Source: WLND01 sp040398845
GTDB lineage: Bacteria > Actinomycetota > Actinomycetes > S36-B12
DNA length: 64,000 nt
Assembly: GCA_040398845.1 (NCBI GenBank)
Contig: JBBATH010000017.1
Span: forward strand, 1 to 64,000
Direction: 5' to 3'
The notes beneath the pieces were generated by a model, which was given only the letters and a program-made list of their open reading frames with translations, had not been told where the DNA came from and did no database searches. Each line of letters starts with the position of its first letter. Position 1 is the first letter of the stretch. The position numbers and the translations under genes are program-made. This document shows, piece by piece, positions 45,197 to 53,326 of this stretch.

Positions 45197-45222
45197 TCGG
45201 GGTCATGCCGACGCCGCATCGG
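45197..45222. repeat. 26-bp shared motif, copy 1 (upstream of secreted Ig-like gene)
   Basis: TCGG(G/A)GTCATGCCGACGCCG(C/T)ATCGG; the second copy at 46747-46772 differs at two positions. It contains the inverted repeat TGCCGA-N7-TCGGCA, suggesting an operator. The copy lies 46 bp from the secreted gene start. Together the two copies bracket the two-gene cassette at 45266-46647. Confidence 0.7.
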
Positions 45223-45265
45223 CAAATGTCCTCGACAAGAAGATACGTGATGTTCCGGGCAATCA

Positions 45266-46237
45266 TCACCGGATATCACTGAGCGGAACACGAACCTCGT
45301 CATGAAGTGGGACGGGTTCGGACTCCCAGACCCACGGCGCGAAGGTGGCGAACTCCCCTGCCGACATCGACTCCCACGTGCGAGGCTCAATGGTGATGCG
45401 GAAGCCGGAATCGCGCGTAACGGTCGCGGAGATTTCGTTACCCAGCTTCATGGACCCGGCTACGACGGCATGCCCATCGAGTTCACCCGTCGCCTTCACC
45501 AGCAGCCCTGCGGACTTGGCGCGGTCCAAACTGAGCATCGGGCAGAGTGTCACACTCAGCTCCGAACACCTCACGAGCCACATGTCGGTCGCGTGCACGA
45601 GTTTGACTTGAAGTGTCCGCTCCCCACCCTTTGCACCTGACCGTGCGTACCTGGCCACGATGTTGGCGGCTTTCCCCAGTACATGCTCTTCTGCAGCATC
45701 GGGGTGCGGCGTGCGGGCGTACCGTCTCCCTGCCCAAGCTCGAAGCCTTTGCTGCTGCCTGCCGGTCAACGGCCGGAGGGTTCTCACATCGGGAGCCAGA
45801 AGGGCCTCCTTCAGCACAGAAGTGACAAATCGCTGATTCGCCACTGGGAAGAAGGGCTCCGACTTCGACCTGCCGGTGGCTACACGCAACTTCGGATCCG
45901 GAAGCGGGAAATCGCGCGGGCTATACCCGCCGTTACGCAACTGCCGATAGCGACCTTCATCGACCAGGGTGACAGGACACACGACCAGACATGGTTCGAC
46001 GGCGGGGTCGCGGGCAATGTCGCACTCCTGGCTAAGAATGACGTACCAGCCGATCTCACTCACGACAAGAAGATTCCAGACGTCGTCGGGCGCCTCGATT
46101 CCGACCGCGGCAAGATCCACCGACGGCCCCCGGCCCACGATGTTGACGACTCCGACGCTGATCAGGTCGCCCTGTGCGACCGACGGAAGCAACTGCATGA
46201 GCCTGTCGCCGTCGCGCCTATCCAACGGCGTTATCAC
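45266..46237 (-). CDS. Unrecognised protein with ILSQECDIA motif
   Basis: 323 residues from a GTG at 46237, which overlaps the HTH gene stop as GTGA; earlier starts would overlap that gene by over 50 bp. It is soluble, without signal peptide. The most distinctive part is near residue 70: GWYVILSQECDIARDP followed by LVVCPVTLVDEG. The SQ(E/S)CDI motif occurs in a loosely known group of proteins of unknown activity that I associate with mobile or defence regions, but I cannot name the family. A Trp/Arg-rich middle (RLRAWAGRRYARTPHPDAAE) follows. Always read with the HTH gene as a pair. Confidence 0.55.
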   Translation of the reverse strand: MITPLDRRDGDRLMQLLPSVAQGDLISVGVVNIVGRGPSVDLAAVGIEAPDDVWNLLVVSEIGWYVILSQECDIARDPAVEPCLVVCPVTLVDEGRYRQLRNGGYSPRDFPLPDPKLRVATGRSKSEPFFPVANQRFVTSVLKEALLAPDVRTLRPLTGRQQQRLRAWAGRRYARTPHPDAAEEHVLGKAANIVARYARSGAKGGERTLQVKLVHATDMWLVRCSELSVTLCPMLSLDRAKSAGLLVKATGELDGHAVVAGSMKLGNEISATVTRDSGFRITIEPRTWESMSAGEFATFAPWVWESEPVPLHDEVRVPLSDIR

Positions 46238-46647
46238 GCGCCCACGGTCTCCAGTCGAGATGACCGCGCACCGCGCAGTAATTGCCAAAGCGCCGTGTGG
46301 ACGGCACTGTTCTCCGGCGGAATCGCATCCGCTCGCCGCGATTGCGAAGGCAGCTCTGGACGGGAGCCGGTCAACTCGACAGCCTCTGCAAGGTGCACGC
46401 GATCCGGAGGTGTCGATCCAAATTCCAACTCTCGCTCAGCCAGCGGGCGCAACAGTAGCCTCACGTCCGTCGTGGTCGCTTTCGGCTCCAAGGCTGATTG
46501 GACCTCGGCAACGTCGAACCGGCGATGTCCACCCGGAGTGACACTAAAAGGGATCCTCCCATTGCGCGCATAGGCCTGAATCGTCGCGGGGCTCACGTTC
46601 AGGGCGGCACCAACAATCTTCGACGTCACTGATCTCTCGGTCGACAT
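46234..46647 (-). CDS. MerR/excisionase-type helix-turn-helix protein
   Basis: 137 residues from the ATG at 46647. The N-terminal half is a MerR-like HTH: VGAALNVSPATIQAYARNGRIPFSVTPGGHRRFDVAEV. The recognition pattern RIPF...GGHRRF is that of excisionases and BldC-like regulators. The C-terminal half is not conserved. It overlaps the following gene by 4 bp, so the two are coupled. It may regulate that gene or the adjacent heme promoter; nothing in the sequence decides. Confidence 0.75.
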   Translation of the reverse strand: MSTERSVTSKIVGAALNVSPATIQAYARNGRIPFSVTPGGHRRFDVAEVQSALEPKATTTDVRLLLRPLAERELEFGSTPPDRVHLAEAVELTGSRPELPSQSRRADAIPPENSAVHTALWQLLRGARSSRLETVGA

Positions 46648-46746
46648 CCGCACCTCTCTCACGGTTACCACGGTTATCAAGTTTCTCAGCATTCTACGTT
46701 AGCCGATTGTCGCGGGCAAGCAGCCTCTTCGCTGGACCCACAACGT

Positions 46747-46772
46747 TCGGAGTCATGCCGACGCCGTATCGG
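46747..46772. repeat. 26-bp shared motif, copy 2 (upstream of hmuT)
   Basis: Second copy of the motif at 45197-45222, two mismatches. It lies 34 bp before the hmuT start. Between it and the ATG, GATAAT (46794-46799) could serve as a -10, which would leave only about 7 nt of leader. Confidence 0.7.
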
Positions 46773-46806
46773 AACGCTCCGCCTCCAGCTTGACGATAAT
46801 CAATTC

Positions 46807-47772
46807 ATGCCACGGTGGACGGTGACGATGACGCTCGCCGCGGCCTTGGCGTCACTGCTTGCAGCCTGCGGAGGAACGACTGGCCAAGAGCCCGCGTCAT
46901 CTCCGGGCGCCACCGACACCGCATCACGTGGGAGTGTTCGCACGATCACCTCTGCTGACCTCTCGATGCCCACGAGCAGCGCGTCACGGGGGCCATCATC
47001 CGCCGGGGCAAAGCGGATCGTCTCGCTCGCAACCGGGGTCGGGGAGACCCTCGCGGCACTCGGCGCCAGCGAGCAGGTCGTGGGTCGCGATGAGACAAGC
47101 GATGTCCCGTCCATCAGCGGTGCACCGATCGTCACGAAGGCTCACGCGGTGAGTGCTGAGCGGGTGCTGGCGCTCGAGCCGGACCTCGTGCTCGTCGATG
47201 CGTCGACCTCACCCCCCGAGGCCCTAGACCAGATCCGGGCAGCCGGGGTGCGGGTCGTGGAGGTGCCTGAGGCATGGACGCTCGCCGACATTTCCCCGCG
47301 GACCGCCGCCGTCGCCGCTGCAATCGGCGCATCAACCGCCGACGCCGACAAGGTTGCCGCTGAGGCCACCGGGCGCTCCTTCGCAACCCCGAACGGGCCG
47401 AGGGTTGCCTTCCTCTACCTGCGCGGCACTTCAGCCATTTATCTCATCGGCGGCAAGGGCTCGGGAGCCGATGCGCTCATCGAGGCTGCGGGCGGCACCG
47501 ATGTCGGCGCCGCTGCGGGCCTAGACCCATTCGTTCCCCTCACTCCCGAGGCCTTCGCAACCCTGCAGCCCCACGTCGTTCTCGTCATGACGAAGGGGCT
47601 CGAGTCCGTCAGGGGTGTCGATGGCCTGGTGTCCCTGCCCGGGGTGGCCCAGACGCCAGCCGGCGCGAACCGGCGCGTGATCGCGGTTGATGACACGCTC
47701 CTGCTCTCCTTCGGCCCGCGCACCGGCAGGCTCGTCGAAGCCCTGCACTCTGCTCTGAGTGACGTCGGTTGA
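46807..47772 (+). CDS. hmuT: Heme ABC transporter substrate-binding lipoprotein
   Basis: 321 residues. Lipobox LLAACG (Cys20). The substrate-binding fold has RIVSLATGVGETLAALGASEQVVGRD and ALEPDLVLVDAS. The C-terminal LLLSFGPRTGRLVEALH is characteristic of HmuT rather than of siderophore-binding relatives. It delivers heme to HmuUV. First gene of hmuT-hmuU-hmuV; the stop overlaps the hmuU start (TTGA). Confidence 0.88.
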   Translation: MPRWTVTMTLAAALASLLAACGGTTGQEPASSPGATDTASRGSVRTITSADLSMPTSSASRGPSSAGAKRIVSLATGVGETLAALGASEQVVGRDETSDVPSISGAPIVTKAHAVSAERVLALEPDLVLVDASTSPPEALDQIRAAGVRVVEVPEAWTLADISPRTAAVAAAIGASTADADKVAAEATGRSFATPNGPRVAFLYLRGTSAIYLIGGKGSGADALIEAAGGTDVGAAAGLDPFVPLTPEAFATLQPHVVLVMTKGLESVRGVDGLVSLPGVAQTPAGANRRVIAVDDTLLLSFGPRTGRLVEALHSALSDVG

Positions 47773-48725
47773 GCCGTCGCTGGCAATGGGTGACCCTCAC
47801 CCTCGCACTGGCCCTCATCCTCGCCGCCGGCGCAGCGCTTCTCATCGGCGTCGCCGCAACCTCCCCGGAGGTGGTGTGGAATATCCGCGCACCGCGCATC
47901 GCGATGGCCGTCATCGTCGGTGCCGGACTTGCCGTCGCCGGGGCCCTCATGCAGGGGTCACTCGGCAATCCGCTCGCCGACCCCGCCCTCGTGGGTGTGT
48001 CGGGAGGCGCTGCGCTCGGTACGGTGGCGGCCGTTGCGGTCGGTGGCGCTTTCAATACCGGGTTCGCGTCACTCGCCGCGTGCATTGGTGCAGCGGGTGC
48101 GGTGGCCATCGTCGTGGGAGTGTCCGTCCGCGATCCGCGTCCCGAGGTCGTCACCCTCCTCCTCGCCGGCGTGGCGGTCACCGCTTTCACGACGGCGGCG
48201 CTATCAGTCCTCGTGTCAATGAGTGACGTCGCCGGTGCGCGCTCGGTGACCTTCTGGACCACCGGGAGTCTGGCGCTGTCGACCTGGGGCGGGGTGCTCT
48301 CCGTGGCGCCGTTTGCCGTCATCGGCCTTGCCCTCGCCGCAACAACCCCCCGCTCCCTTGACGCGCTGTCCCTCGGCGATCGTGCGGCTCAGGCGGTAGG
48401 AGTTGACGTTGCTGGCGTGCGCTATCGGGCCCTCGCGGCCATCGTGCTCCTTGTCGCAGCCGGGGTGGCGACCGTCGGGATCATTGCGTTCGTCGGGCTG
48501 CTCATTCCGCACGCGATGCGCGCCATCGTCGGACCCGCCCATGGACGGCTCCTCATCCTGAGCGGGCTGGCGGGGGCGCTCCTCGTTCTCGCCGCCGATA
48601 CCGTCGCGAGGGTTGTCGCGAATCCAATCGAGATCCCGATCGGTGCCGTGACCGCCCTCATTGGCGCGCCAGCCTTCTTCGTGCTCCTGCGGCGCACCCG
48701 GGCTCAGCAAGGTGGGTGGGCGTGA
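47769..48725 (+). CDS. hmuU: Heme ABC transporter permease (FecCD family)
   Basis: 318 residues from a TTG that overlaps the hmuT stop. About ten hydrophobic helices, with FecCD signatures RIAMAVIVGAGLAVAGALMQG, GNPLADPALVGVSGGAALG and FVGLLIPHAMRAIVGPAHGRLLILSGL. It forms the membrane channel of the heme importer. Confidence 0.9.
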   Translation: MSRRWQWVTLTLALALILAAGAALLIGVAATSPEVVWNIRAPRIAMAVIVGAGLAVAGALMQGSLGNPLADPALVGVSGGAALGTVAAVAVGGAFNTGFASLAACIGAAGAVAIVVGVSVRDPRPEVVTLLLAGVAVTAFTTAALSVLVSMSDVAGARSVTFWTTGSLALSTWGGVLSVAPFAVIGLALAATTPRSLDALSLGDRAAQAVGVDVAGVRYRALAAIVLLVAAGVATVGIIAFVGLLIPHAMRAIVGPAHGRLLILSGLAGALLVLAADTVARVVANPIEIPIGAVTALIGAPAFFVLLRRTRAQQGGWA

Positions 48726-49528
48726 GCATTTCGGGCGAGTCAGCGCCCCTCGAGTTGCGCGGGGCTGGCCTCGGTAGCGGCAGCGACGTCCGTCTGCATC
48801 CCACCGACCTGTTGTTCGAGTCCGGAACCGTCACCTCGATCATCGGCCCGAACGGCTCGGGTAAGTCAACCCTCCTTGGACTCATGTCGGGTGATGGTCA
48901 ACCAACGTCGGGTCTGGTGCTCATGTACGGGCACGAAAGCGCCACCATAAACGCGACGATGCTTGCGCGTCATCGGTCGCTGCTCGCGCAGGAGACAAAT
49001 GTTTCCTTCCCCTTCCTCGTTCATGAGGTCGTGGCCTGGGGCAGGCTTGCCTGGCGGCGCACCCCCTCAGCGGGCGATGATGCCCGGATCATCGATGCGG
49101 CAATCGAATCCCAAGGCCTCGCTGCGCTGCGCGACCGCAGGGTGACTGAACTCTCCGGCGGCGAGCGGACCCGCGTTCACCTCGCCCGGGTCATCGCGCA
49201 GCAGACACCACTGCTCCTCCTCGACGAGGCCGACGCCGACCTCGACCTCGTTGGCCGCAGCCATCTAGACGCCACGGTGGCGGCGCTCGCCAAGGAAGGC
49301 AGCACGGTCGTCCTGGTGAGCCATGACATCAACCGCGTCGCAGCCCTGAGTCATCGCATGATCATCATGAGCGCCGGCATCGTCCGGGCTGATGGACCGC
49401 CGCGGAAGGCACTCACCACGGACAATCTCAGTACCGCGTTCGGCACGACGGTTGAGGTTTCGGACGAGGACGGGAACCCGGTGGTGCGCCTGCCAGCGAC
49501 TACGCGCCGCGGCCAGATGCCTGGATGA
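48722..49528 (+). CDS. hmuV: Heme ABC transporter ATP-binding protein
   Basis: 268 residues from the GTG at 48722, which overlaps the hmuU stop as GTGA; a GTG six bases earlier is also open. Walker A IGPNGSGKSTLLGLM, Q-loop region LAQETNVSFPF, signature LSGGERTRVHLARVIAQ, Walker B LLLLDEADADLD, switch His in LVSHDINRVAALSHR. The DEAD(A) Walker B ending is typical of HmuV. Its end overlaps convergent holA by 29 bp. Confidence 0.92.
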   Translation: MSISGESAPLELRGAGLGSGSDVRLHPTDLLFESGTVTSIIGPNGSGKSTLLGLMSGDGQPTSGLVLMYGHESATINATMLARHRSLLAQETNVSFPFLVHEVVAWGRLAWRRTPSAGDDARIIDAAIESQGLAALRDRRVTELSGGERTRVHLARVIAQQTPLLLLDEADADLDLVGRSHLDATVAALAKEGSTVVLVSHDINRVAALSHRMIIMSAGIVRADGPPRKALTTDNLSTAFGTTVEVSDEDGNPVVRLPATTRRGQMPG

Positions 49529-50504
49529 TGAGCCGTTCGAGGGCCATCCGCTTTTGCTCCGGGTCCAAGCTTGACCCCTCGAGAACCCCGCCCTTGACCG
49601 CACCATCGGCATCGGCGAGCGCCACCGCACAGGCCGCGAGCCGCCGCTGGTCACCGCTCCACCCAGCCCATTGACGGCGCAGGTCCTTTACCTTCCACGG
49701 TGGGACGCCAACCTCGCGGGCAACATCTTGTTCGGACGCCCCTGCCCCCACACCAGCGACCCGGACGATGCTGCGCAACCCGGCGGCGAGTGCGGAAACC
49801 GTGGGGACCGCGACGTTGTCGGATGACTGCATCGCCCAGCGCAGAGACCGGAAAGCATCAACGGATCGTCTCTCCCACACGGCGTCGGAGATCGCGAAGC
49901 CACTCACCTCGGCGACACCGCCGAAGTACGAGCGGACGTCATCAGCGGTGATTGGGTCGTTCTCGACATCGCTCGTGAGCTGGGAGATTGCAGCGGTGAG
50001 AAGCCGCAGGTCCTGGCCGATCGCGTCGTAGAGGACCATGAGGGCATCGGGAGCCATGTGACGCTTATGTGACGTCACTTCGCGGGCGAGGTAGTCGAGC
50101 GTCGCCTTGCCGCGCTTGAGTACGGCACACTCAATCTGCACCGCGCCCGCCTGGCGCAGGGCGTCCATGAGGTTCTTGCCCTTCACGACGCCGGGGTGGA
50201 TGACGATGAGCCAGACCGTGTCGGACTCCATCGCGATGAGCTCTCTCAGGGCCTCATCAACCTCATCGCAGGCCGAGTCGGCACCCGTCACAACGAGGAT
50301 TGTGGAGTCGCCGAATAGGGTCGGGGCCCCGGCAACGCGAATGAGCGCGCCGCCGTCGGGGTTGTTCGCGGCGATGGTCACCCTCTGCGCATCAGGCTCG
50401 AGGTCGCGGATGGCCGCGATCGTCTGGCTCAGGGCTGCATCGACAAGTGCACCCTCCGCGCCGAAGGCGATGGTGATGCGCGACGGAGCCGATGAGCGAG
50501 CCAT
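49500..50504 (-). CDS. holA: DNA polymerase III delta subunit
   Basis: 334 residues from the ATG at 50504. Clamp-loader subunit that opens the sliding clamp. It has the AAA-like delta pattern IAANNPDGGALIRVAGAPTLFGDSTILVV, WLIVIHPGVVKGKNLMDALRQAGAV, and a C-terminal collar domain (VPPWKVKDLRRQWAGW). Length and order are normal. It commonly lies near comEC and rpsT in this phylum; here the heme importer separates them. Confidence 0.93.
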   Translation of the reverse strand: MARSSAPSRITIAFGAEGALVDAALSQTIAAIRDLEPDAQRVTIAANNPDGGALIRVAGAPTLFGDSTILVVTGADSACDEVDEALRELIAMESDTVWLIVIHPGVVKGKNLMDALRQAGAVQIECAVLKRGKATLDYLAREVTSHKRHMAPDALMVLYDAIGQDLRLLTAAISQLTSDVENDPITADDVRSYFGGVAEVSGFAISDAVWERRSVDAFRSLRWAMQSSDNVAVPTVSALAAGLRSIVRVAGVGAGASEQDVAREVGVPPWKVKDLRRQWAGWSGDQRRLAACAVALADADGAVKGGVLEGSSLDPEQKRMALERLIIQASGRGA

Positions 50505-50538
50505 GGAACGCAGCATGCCACGCGGATCTCGGCCGCGG

Positions 50539-50811
50539 TTAACTGCCGACCTTCTCCCAGTCCCGACGTGGTGCCCGGCTTCCCGGGTCATGCGGACCGC
50601 GCTCGCGATAGACGACATATGCACGGAGCAGGAGCATGCCGATCGTCGTGACGAGGCCGAGGCTGATCGCCGCGACGAGGAACACGTACAGCGCCCTGTC
50701 ATTCCTCGTCGTCGCGTTGAAGACCGGCCCGTTCGTCCGGCGCCGGTAGATCAGCAGCGAAGCCCCGGTGTCGGCCGTACCTGCTGCGCCGGCAGACGAC
50801 AAGCTGAGCAC
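50539..50811 (-). CDS. Small single-span membrane protein
   Basis: About 90 residues if started at the GTG at 50811. One hydrophobic helix (ALYVFLVAAISLGLVTTIGMLLL) is followed by a basic C-terminal tail (RAYVVYRERGPHDPG). The frame is open further upstream, to 50934, but that part runs opposite a separate plus-strand gene. Function unknown; upstream of holA on the same strand. Confidence 0.45.
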   Translation of the reverse strand: MLSLSSAGAAGTADTGASLLIYRRRTNGPVFNATTRNDRALYVFLVAAISLGLVTTIGMLLLRAYVVYRERGPHDPGSRAPRRDWEKVGS

Positions 50812-50974
50812 CCGCAATGCAATCTGGGTCGCTGAACGGACAACCTTGGAGGCACACGGGTTCACGGTGGTGAAGACCACAGCCGACCCAGGCCACTTCA
50901 CCGTGGCACTGTCCGACACGACCAACGCAACCATCGATCAGCTCCGCTCGCTCATGGTGCGATGGAGCCGGTAG
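50768..50974 (+). CDS. Small soluble protein of unknown function
   Basis: 68 residues from a GTG. Sequence such as AIWVAERTTLEAHGFTVVKT and TIDQLRSLMVRWSR looks like genuine protein. It overlaps the minus-strand membrane protein gene at its 5' end (about 43 bp), so one of the two starts may be wrong. No family recognised. Confidence 0.4.
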   Translation: MSAVPAAPADDKLSTRNAIWVAERTTLEAHGFTVVKTTADPGHFTVALSDTTNATIDQLRSLMVRWSR

Positions 50975-51010
50975 GGCTGCTTGCCAATCAAGCACCGAGT
51001 GGAAACAATC

Positions 51011-51274
51011 ATGGCCATGAGAGGGCCAGTAGCCGTCTTCTTCGCCGACCTGAATCTGTCGGTTGACGAATGGCAGTCTGATACGACATGGACCGAACTC
51101 TTGAGCGGCGACCGCAATGCCGTTGTTCCCGGATCCCCCATCGTCGTGACGGACGATGACGACGCTTTCGAGGCGACCGTCACCGAGCTCACCAGCGTTG
51201 GTCCGCACCCGGTCGTCCACTGGGATCGCACTGTGCCCGTTCCCAAGAAGGCTCAGCAGGCCGCACTGGCCTGA
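51011..51274 (+). CDS. Small acidic protein of unknown function
   Basis: 87 residues from the ATG at 51011. It begins with a beta-rich region (GPVAVFFADLNLSVDEWQ) and includes an acidic run (TDDDDAFEATVTEL). No transmembrane segment or known domain. It is followed by the convergent BKACE gene, with 51 bp between stops. Confidence 0.5.
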   Translation: MAMRGPVAVFFADLNLSVDEWQSDTTWTELLSGDRNAVVPGSPIVVTDDDDAFEATVTELTSVGPHPVVHWDRTVPVPKKAQQAALA

Positions 51275-51325
51275 GCACACGATCCCCGTACCGAGGCGTT
51301 GACCGCAATCAACTCACCTACATCG

Positions 51326-52144
51326 TTAGGGGCGCGGCGGCAGGCTCAAGATCCGCTCGGTCTCCACGACCGAGGCAATGGATAGGTCAAGGGACCGCGC
51401 GAGGTCGGCGGTTCGCTTGACGAGTGGGGTGTTGCCCTGGGCGATCTCGCCCTTGCGTAGGTAGAGGGTGTCCTCGAGGCCGGCCCGGGCATTGCCTCCG
51501 AGGGCGAGCCCGATGCCGGTGAGCTGGAGGTTCGCCTTGCCAATCGCGATGATCTGCCAGATGCAGCCCTTCGGCAGTCGTTCGACCATCATGACAAGGT
51601 TCTGCGGTGTGGCTGCGGCTCCGCCCGCTACTCCGAGCACGATCGAGAACTGCAGCGGGTCGGCGAGCAGTCCCTCGTCGTAGAGGCGCATCACCGCGTC
51701 GAGGTGACCGGTGTCATACACCTCGAGCTCCGGCTTGATGTCGAGCTCGCGCATGCGTGACGCAAGGCGACGCACGCCGTCGGGCGGGTTGCAGAATTCG
51801 CCCGCACCGAAGCTCATTGAGCATGGATTGAGGGTGGCCATGCGCGGCCGAAGCTCAACCATCTTCTCGCGGTCTTCAAAATCGACCGAGAGGCCGACTC
51901 CGGTGGAGAGTTGTATATGGATCGGGCACTTCTCCTCGATGAGATCCATCGTGCGCCGAGCGATATTCAGGTCGGCCGTTGGCCGCTCGAACTCATCGCG
52001 CAGGTGCAGGTGCGCGACCGTGGCACCTTCGAGATACGCCGCATACACGGAGTCTGCGATCTCCTCCGGCGAGGTCGGGAGGTACTCATTGTCAGCTTTG
52101 GTCGCGATGGGGCCTGTCGGCGCGACGGTGAGGACGACGCTCAT
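51326..52144 (-). CDS. Beta-keto acid cleavage enzyme (BKACE, DUF849)
   Basis: 272 residues. TIM barrel with the zinc-binding HLHLRDE pattern (two His ligands), LNPCSMSFGAGEF, and the C-terminal GGNARAGLEDTLYLRKG typical of BKACE enzymes such as 3-keto-5-aminohexanoate cleavage enzyme. These enzymes cleave a beta-keto acid with acetyl-CoA to give acetoacetate plus a CoA ester. The substrate depends on residues I cannot model. It is last in the operon; its ATG overlaps the cupin stop. Confidence 0.9.
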   Translation of the reverse strand: MSVVLTVAPTGPIATKADNEYLPTSPEEIADSVYAAYLEGATVAHLHLRDEFERPTADLNIARRTMDLIEEKCPIHIQLSTGVGLSVDFEDREKMVELRPRMATLNPCSMSFGAGEFCNPPDGVRRLASRMRELDIKPELEVYDTGHLDAVMRLYDEGLLADPLQFSIVLGVAGGAAATPQNLVMMVERLPKGCIWQIIAIGKANLQLTGIGLALGGNARAGLEDTLYLRKGEIAQGNTPLVKRTADLARSLDLSIASVVETERILSLPPRP

Positions 52145-52491
52145 CAGCCGACCTTCGGCGGATTGGCGATCGACACCGCGAGCACGGCATCGGAGTCCGA
52201 CTCATTCACGAGCTCGCGGTGGTCGCCCTTGGCCAGGTGCACCGAGTCGTACTGCCGCAGCGGGATGGTGTCGCCATTGCATCGAAGCACGAACTCTCCG
52301 CTGACCACCAAATAGATGGACTCTCCCATCACCTCTGAAGGGCCAGCGGACGAGCCGGGCGGGTAGACCGACAGGCCCAACCAGAAGCCCTCGGTCGTGC
52401 CGATCTCCATTCCCTGAAGGCGCCGGGTGTCGACGCCTTTATGGAATGGAGCGTTGTACGGCACGGCATCAGCGTGCTTCGTGACATGCAT
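52144..52491 (-). CDS. Cupin-domain protein
   Basis: 115 residues from the ATG at 52491, one base after the cyclase stop. A single cupin barrel: GLSVYPPGSSAGPSEVMGES, then SIYLVVSGEFVLRCNGDTIPL and SVHLAKGDHRELVNES. Metal ligands are partly replaced (SEVMGES where HxHxxxxE is expected; one His in GDHREL), so it may be an isomerase, a non-metal cupin or a sensor. Cotranscribed with BKACE and cyclase genes. Confidence 0.75.
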   Translation of the reverse strand: MHVTKHADAVPYNAPFHKGVDTRRLQGMEIGTTEGFWLGLSVYPPGSSAGPSEVMGESIYLVVSGEFVLRCNGDTIPLRQYDSVHLAKGDHRELVNESDSDAVLAVSIANPPKVG

Positions 52492-52492
52492 G

Positions 52493-53326
52493 TCAGTTGT
52501 TGCCCGTCTCGATGCGGTACGTGCCCTTCGGGTCGGTGATCGCCACCAGGCGGACGATGCAGCCGTCGCCACCGCGCCAGCGCCACGGGAACGCCGCGAA
52601 GGTCACCCGCTTGCCGGTCACCTGGTCGACGTCGCCGCCGACGTTCTCGAAGCCGTAGATACCGTGGCTGAGGATCTCGCGATGGCACGGCTCCCACAGG
52701 GCAAACTCATCGGCGACCTTCTTGCCGGTCTCCTCCTCGTACTCCTTGCAGGCCCACGGGAGCAGGCCGCCGGCAGCTTCGGCGGGCCCGTGCGGGCCGA
52801 TCGCGGTTGCGAGAGGGTGGTCAAGGGCTTGGGTGTCGGTGCCAACAGCCTTCACGCCTTTGGAGACGAACCATTCGCCGGCCTCCTTGTAGAAGCCGGG
52901 GCTGTAGGCGTAGTACTCGGCACTGTCGGCGTACTTGTGGTGCCAGCCGGTGTTCACGATGACGATGTCACCGGGACGGACGGGGGTCTTCTCCGCTGCC
53001 TTCTCCAGGTGCTCGGGCATGATCTTCTCCCACTTGCCCATCGGTACGTCAAGCACGACGCCGGTGCCGAAGAACGCGCTCAACGGAATCTCGTCGAGCA
53101 GCGGCGTGCCCTCGATGACGTGGCCGGGAGCATCTATGTGGGTGCCCGAGTGCATGACCGTCGTGATCTTCTGGGTGAGCACGCGACTCTTCGCCATGCC
53201 GTGCAGGCGTTCGATCTTCACGTCCTCGAAATAGGGCCAGCATGGCTGGCCGAGGCCCCAGGAGTGGGAAAGCTCGACGAACTCAAGCTGGGATTCTGCG
53301 TCGCCGAGCGGCCAGGTGTAGGTCAT
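52493..53326 (-). CDS. Cyclase-family (kynurenine-formamidase-like) hydrolase
   Basis: 277 residues. Metal-dependent amidohydrolase of the cyclase family, with the motif HSGTHIDAPGH (HxGTHxDxPxH) near residue 60 and the C-terminal PCHREI and YGFENVGGDVDQV. It hydrolyses cyclic or linear amides or esters in known members. The ATG overlaps the dehydrogenase stop as ATGA. The likely role is ring- or amide-opening in the operon's catabolic route. Confidence 0.85.
   Translation of the reverse strand: MTYTWPLGDAESQLEFVELSHSWGLGQPCWPYFEDVKIERLHGMAKSRVLTQKITTVMHSGTHIDAPGHVIEGTPLLDEIPLSAFFGTGVVLDVPMGKWEKIMPEHLEKAAEKTPVRPGDIVIVNTGWHHKYADSAEYYAYSPGFYKEAGEWFVSKGVKAVGTDTQALDHPLATAIGPHGPAEAAGGLLPWACKEYEEETGKKVADEFALWEPCHREILSHGIYGFENVGGDVDQVTGKRVTFAAFPWRWRGGDGCIVRLVAITDPKGTYRIETGNN

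Noticed and set aside
49500..50702. Longer start for holA (400 codons)
   Set aside because: The extra N-terminus is basic low-complexity sequence from the complementary strand. The family start MARSSAPSRITIAF at 50504 fits.
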